In this document: one piece after another, positions 61,321-64,000 of the stretch
How positions within the stretch are numbered: the first letter of the stretch is position 1
How the letters are laid out: each line of letters starts with the position of its first letter
Source of the DNA: Thermoguttaceae bacterium
GTDB lineage: Bacteria; Planctomycetota; Planctomycetia; Pirellulales; Thermoguttaceae
Direction: 5' to 3'
Length of the DNA: 64,000 nt
NCBI GenBank assembly: GCA_017405595.1
Contig: JAFRAC010000019.1
Location: 1 to 64,000 of the forward strand
Notes under the pieces: model-generated
Seen by the model: the letters and a program-made list of their open reading frames with translations, nothing else
What the model was told of the DNA's origin: nothing
Database searches by the model: none
Made by a program: the position numbers and the translations under genes

Positions 61321-64000
61321 TTACGCCGCAGGCTGCGGGGTCTGGCCGGAATCCTTTTTGCGGTCTTTTTTCTTTTCAAAGAATTTGCCGAGCGGGCCGG
61401 TCAGGAGCGAGGCCAGGAAAATCAGGTCGCCGATTTCGGCCACGAAGAGGATCGTGAGCATCAAAAGACCGAAGCGCTGGGTCGGAACAAAGGTGCTGAA
61501 CATGAACGCCGAAAGGCCGAGACCGGCGATGATGGTCGATTCGGTCATGGCGGGCGCGCACCTCTTGTAGGCGTTGACCGCCGCCTCCTTTCGCGTGAGA
61601 CCGCTGTTCACGCCGTCCGAGAACCATGTGAGGTAATGCATGGTGTCGTCGACCGCAACGCCGAGCGCAACGCTGGCGGTCATCATGGTGCCGACATCGA
61701 CCACAATCCCCGCCCACGCCATGAAACCGAAAACAATGACGACGGGGAAGAGGTTCGGAATCATGGCGACACACGCCTTCGGAATGCTCCGCAGATAGAC
61801 GGCAAAGACAACCGCGATAATGAGGAACGCCGTGATAATGCTTCCGACCAGCCCGTTAATGAGCGCGTGCTGCGTCTTATAAACAAGCGGGACCATGCCG
61901 GTGAATTTTGCCGAAATGCCGGCGGGGAAGATGACGTCGTCGCTGTGCGCGCCCGCATCGCCGGTGATCTCTTCCCCGTCCGACTCTGCCTTAAAATCGG
62001 CACGGACCCGGGTAAGGAGCGGATCGTCGGTCTTGAGATACGAGTAGTCGGGCTTCTTTTCGAGAAGGCCGCCCAGCACGTTCTGCGGAGGAGCGATATC
62101 GCTCAGACCGGCATTGGCGAGGTAGTCGTATTTATCGGTTTCGGTATGGAAGATATCCGCCATGATCTCTTTGGACGTTTCGCCGAGCATCGGCTGAACA
62201 ACCTTTTTGACCTGGTTGATCAGGTCGGAATAGTCCACATCCTTTTTGAGGGACCAGACGCGGATACTCACACGCCACAGTTCGATTCCCCGTTTCTGCT
62301 GCCAGATCCGGCAGGCGCGGTGCAGCACGCCCGATTCGGCGGCGGTGATGATGGAGCGGAACGGTTTTCCCGCAGTGATTTTGTCAAAAATCCCGTCGAG
62401 ATCGGTGATCCCGGCATTTTCGAGTTCAGGCTGCTTCTTTTCGAGGAGGGCGCAGAGCCGCAGCGCATCGAGAAGCCGCTCCCGGGCTTTCCGGTAGTCT
62501 TCGATGTCGGCGCGGTTCGACGTGTCTTCGACCGTGCTGACATCAGGCTCGTCGATCGGCTGAGAAAGATCAAAGTCTTCCGCCGCCGCGTCGGGACCGA
62601 GGAAGATCTGTCGCTGCTCGTCGGAAAGCGTTCCCCTGAGCAGGTTCCGCTTTTGGCTGTAGGTCTCGCGCAGCGGGGGGATTTCCCCCCGGGCGACTTC
62701 AATGATCTCCGAAATCGGGGGATTCCCCTCAACGGTCAGGTAGTCTTTGAGCGCGTCGCGGTTTTCTTCAATGTTCTTCCCGATTGCCGAGCCGACAAAA
62801 CGCCCGGCGGTCGTGTTCGGCTCGCAAATCGACTCCAGGTCGGGCATGAATGTTGCAACCGAAAGGGCGCCGCCGATGATCGGTTCCCCGTCGTTTTTGT
62901 CGCGGATGTTGTCCTGCAGAGCGTGACAGATATCGTTGACCAGCGTCAGGCGGTCGGCGATGCTGTACTGTTCCGGCGAAAGGCGCGCGTTGTCGAAACA
63001 GAGGACCACTTCCATCGGCACGAGCGGACCGAGTTTTCCTTCGAGCCAGGTGTAGTGCGCGATGATATCGGCATCGGGCGAGAAGAAGTTCATCATCTTG
63101 ACCGACGGTTTTAATACGGGCAGATACGCGCCGAAAAAGAGCATCGCCGCCAGGCAGAGGAGCGCCAGCTGGTTATGGAAGCGGACGACGAACCGGCCGT
63201 ATTTCGTCCAGAAGTTGGCGAGAAAGCCGGAATGGTTTTCGAGCCCTTCAAAAGCGTATTTTTGGGCGAACTTCTTGCGCGGGAACGCCGTTAGAAGCGC
63301 CGGCAGATAGAGGAAAAGGAGCAGAAGCGTCATCAGAATGCCGACCGCCGAATAGAAACCGAACTTGATGATCGGAATCAGCTGGCTGGTAAAGAGGGAA
63401 CCGAGCCCGATGGCGGTTGTCAGCTGCGCGAAGAAGGAGGGGGGGAATGCGTGGCTGACCGCGCGTTCGACCGCGCCGTCCAGCCCTTTGTCGCGGATTG
63501 CGTCGTGGTAGTAGTTGATCAAGTGAATCGAGCCGGACATCGCCAGCACATAGACCAGCGCCGGCATGCTCAGGAGAATCGAATCGCATTTGCTCCCGGT
63601 AAAGGAGACCATTGCCATCGCCAGGCCCGCCGAGAGGATCGCGACCCAAAACGTGTACATCGTCAGCATAAAGTCGCGAAGGCAGATGAGCGCCAAGATG
63701 AGGCTCACCAGGGCACAGATTCCCGCCAGCCGGTAGAGCGTGCGGGTTCCTTCCTGGTCGAGCGCGGCGTTATCGACCGGCGGCCCCCCCATGATGATTC
63801 CGTCGGTGCGGGGCGTTCGGCCCGAGACGATTTCGTGAACGGTGTCGGCGACCGCCGACCACGCGCGGTAGGCCACGCTTCCTGTATGAATCTGCGCGGT
63901 GTCGGGAAGCCCGCACTCGACGGAGATTTCCCGAACGCGGTTGATCAGCTCCTGCATCTTTTTGCCGCCGCCCTTAAACCCGGTGTTGAGGGTAATGAGC
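61321..64000 (-). CDS. RND/MMPL-superfamily exporter, 5' end outside the window
   Basis: At least 892 residues are visible, and the frame stays open through the window edge, so this is the C-terminal part of a larger protein. Two groups of membrane spans can be read: one near LYRLAGICALVSLILALICL to LLLLFLYLPALLTAF, and one near INGLVGSIITAFLIIAVVFAVYL to LTILFVAEIGDLIFLASLL. Each has the patched/RND-type signature: ALVYVLAMSGSIHLINYYHD in the first, and DVGTMMTASVALGVAVDDTMHYLTW (a G-x-x-x-D-D/YD motif) in the second. A large soluble domain lies between them. The family moves lipids, hopanoids or drugs with the proton gradient. Confidence 0.87.
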   Translation of the reverse strand, partial: LITLNTGFKGGGKKMQELINRVREISVECGLPDTAQIHTGSVAYRAWSAVADTVHEIVSGRTPRTDGIIMGGPPVDNAALDQEGTRTLYRLAGICALVSLILALICLRDFMLTMYTFWVAILSAGLAMAMVSFTGSKCDSILLSMPALVYVLAMSGSIHLINYYHDAIRDKGLDGAVERAVSHAFPPSFFAQLTTAIGLGSLFTSQLIPIIKFGFYSAVGILMTLLLLFLYLPALLTAFPRKKFAQKYAFEGLENHSGFLANFWTKYGRFVVRFHNQLALLCLAAMLFFGAYLPVLKPSVKMMNFFSPDADIIAHYTWLEGKLGPLVPMEVVLCFDNARLSPEQYSIADRLTLVNDICHALQDNIRDKNDGEPIIGGALSVATFMPDLESICEPNTTAGRFVGSAIGKNIEENRDALKDYLTVEGNPPISEIIEVARGEIPPLRETYSQKRNLLRGTLSDEQRQIFLGPDAAAEDFDLSQPIDEPDVSTVEDTSNRADIEDYRKARERLLDALRLCALLEKKQPELENAGITDLDGIFDKITAGKPFRSIITAAESGVLHRACRIWQQKRGIELWRVSIRVWSLKKDVDYSDLINQVKKVVQPMLGETSKEIMADIFHTETDKYDYLANAGLSDIAPPQNVLGGLLEKKPDYSYLKTDDPLLTRVRADFKAESDGEEITGDAGAHSDDVIFPAGISAKFTGMVPLVYKTQHALINGLVGSIITAFLIIAVVFAVYLRSIPKACVAMIPNLFPVVIVFGFMAWAGIVVDVGTMMTASVALGVAVDDTMHYLTWFSDGVNSGLTRKEAAVNAYKRCAPAMTESTIIAGLGLSAFMFSTFVPTQRFGLLMLTILFVAEIGDLIFLASLLTGPLGKFFEKKKDRKKDSGQTPQPAA

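Overview
The window reads as chromosomal DNA of a planctomycete (Planctomycetota). The strongest marker is the LEPR-XLL sorting motif near the N-terminus of two large secreted proteins (1541-3202 and 50140-52014), a signature largely confined to that phylum. Both are followed by paired EF-hand/dockerin-like repeats. Most of the window is GC-rich and tightly packed. Secreted sialidase-like and heparinase II/III-like enzymes suggest a glycan-degrading, perhaps host- or mucus-associated lifestyle; that part is inference.

Layout. 1-1.2 kb: small AT-richer genes and a solitary HigA-type antitoxin. 1.5-3.2 kb: LEPR-XLL exported endonuclease/exonuclease/phosphatase-fold protein. 3.4-10.2 kb: minus-strand housekeeping block pgk, pgi, coaC-like, rpoZ, gmk, yicC, secG, tpiA. 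10.4-12.9 kb: plus-strand yacG, a membrane protein and an MnmE-like GTPase. 12.9-17.2 kb: minus-strand yraN, rsgA, TPR protein, accD, rpe. 17.5 kb: tRNA-Ala(GGC). 17.9-24.1 kb: secreted phosphoesterase, flavoprotein, a large two-domain secreted protein, ADP-ribosylglycohydrolase and nitroreductase. 24.7-30.9 kb: an unusual regulatory stretch with a 714-aa protein of about eight tandem transposase-type HTH units, a 4 x 21-bp direct repeat upstream of it, a macrodomain protein, a HAD phosphatase, and a sigma-70-type factor whose N-terminal half is a duplicated pair of small helical, RHH-like units.

31.1-38.2 kb is an AT-richer island carrying a type I restriction-modification operon, hsdM-hsdS-X-hsdR, in which X is a RelA/SpoT-type (p)ppGpp synthetase-domain protein joined to hsdS and hsdR by 4-bp start/stop overlaps. 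I consider this the best candidate for an undescribed system in the window: restriction coupled to an alarmone synthetase that may act as a toxin or back-up.

38.5-49.2 kb: small hypotheticals, a second phosphoesterase, a DUF4143-type ATPase behind a long inverted repeat, two tandem heparinase II/III-like paralogues, and an alkylation-repair pair (an AlkA-like glycosylase fused to an MGMT domain, then a separate Ogt). 49.3-52.0 kb: a DUF5131-type protein and the LEPR-XLL sialidase. 52.2-57.7 kb: a three-gene operon of TerB_N/TerB_C protein, BrxD-like ATPase and Lhr-like helicase, matching the known Shango anti-phage system. A seven-copy 12-bp direct repeat sits in its divergent control region. 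58.1-64 kb: dcd, a BtuF-like lipoprotein, an acyl-CoA synthetase, and an RND/MMPL-type exporter cut by the window end.

Two defence loci (RM plus alarmone synthetase; Shango) therefore lie about 14 kb apart, with the repair pair, the DUF4143 ATPase and DUF5131 protein between them. All functional calls come from reading the translated sequence and recalling family motifs; no database search was run.
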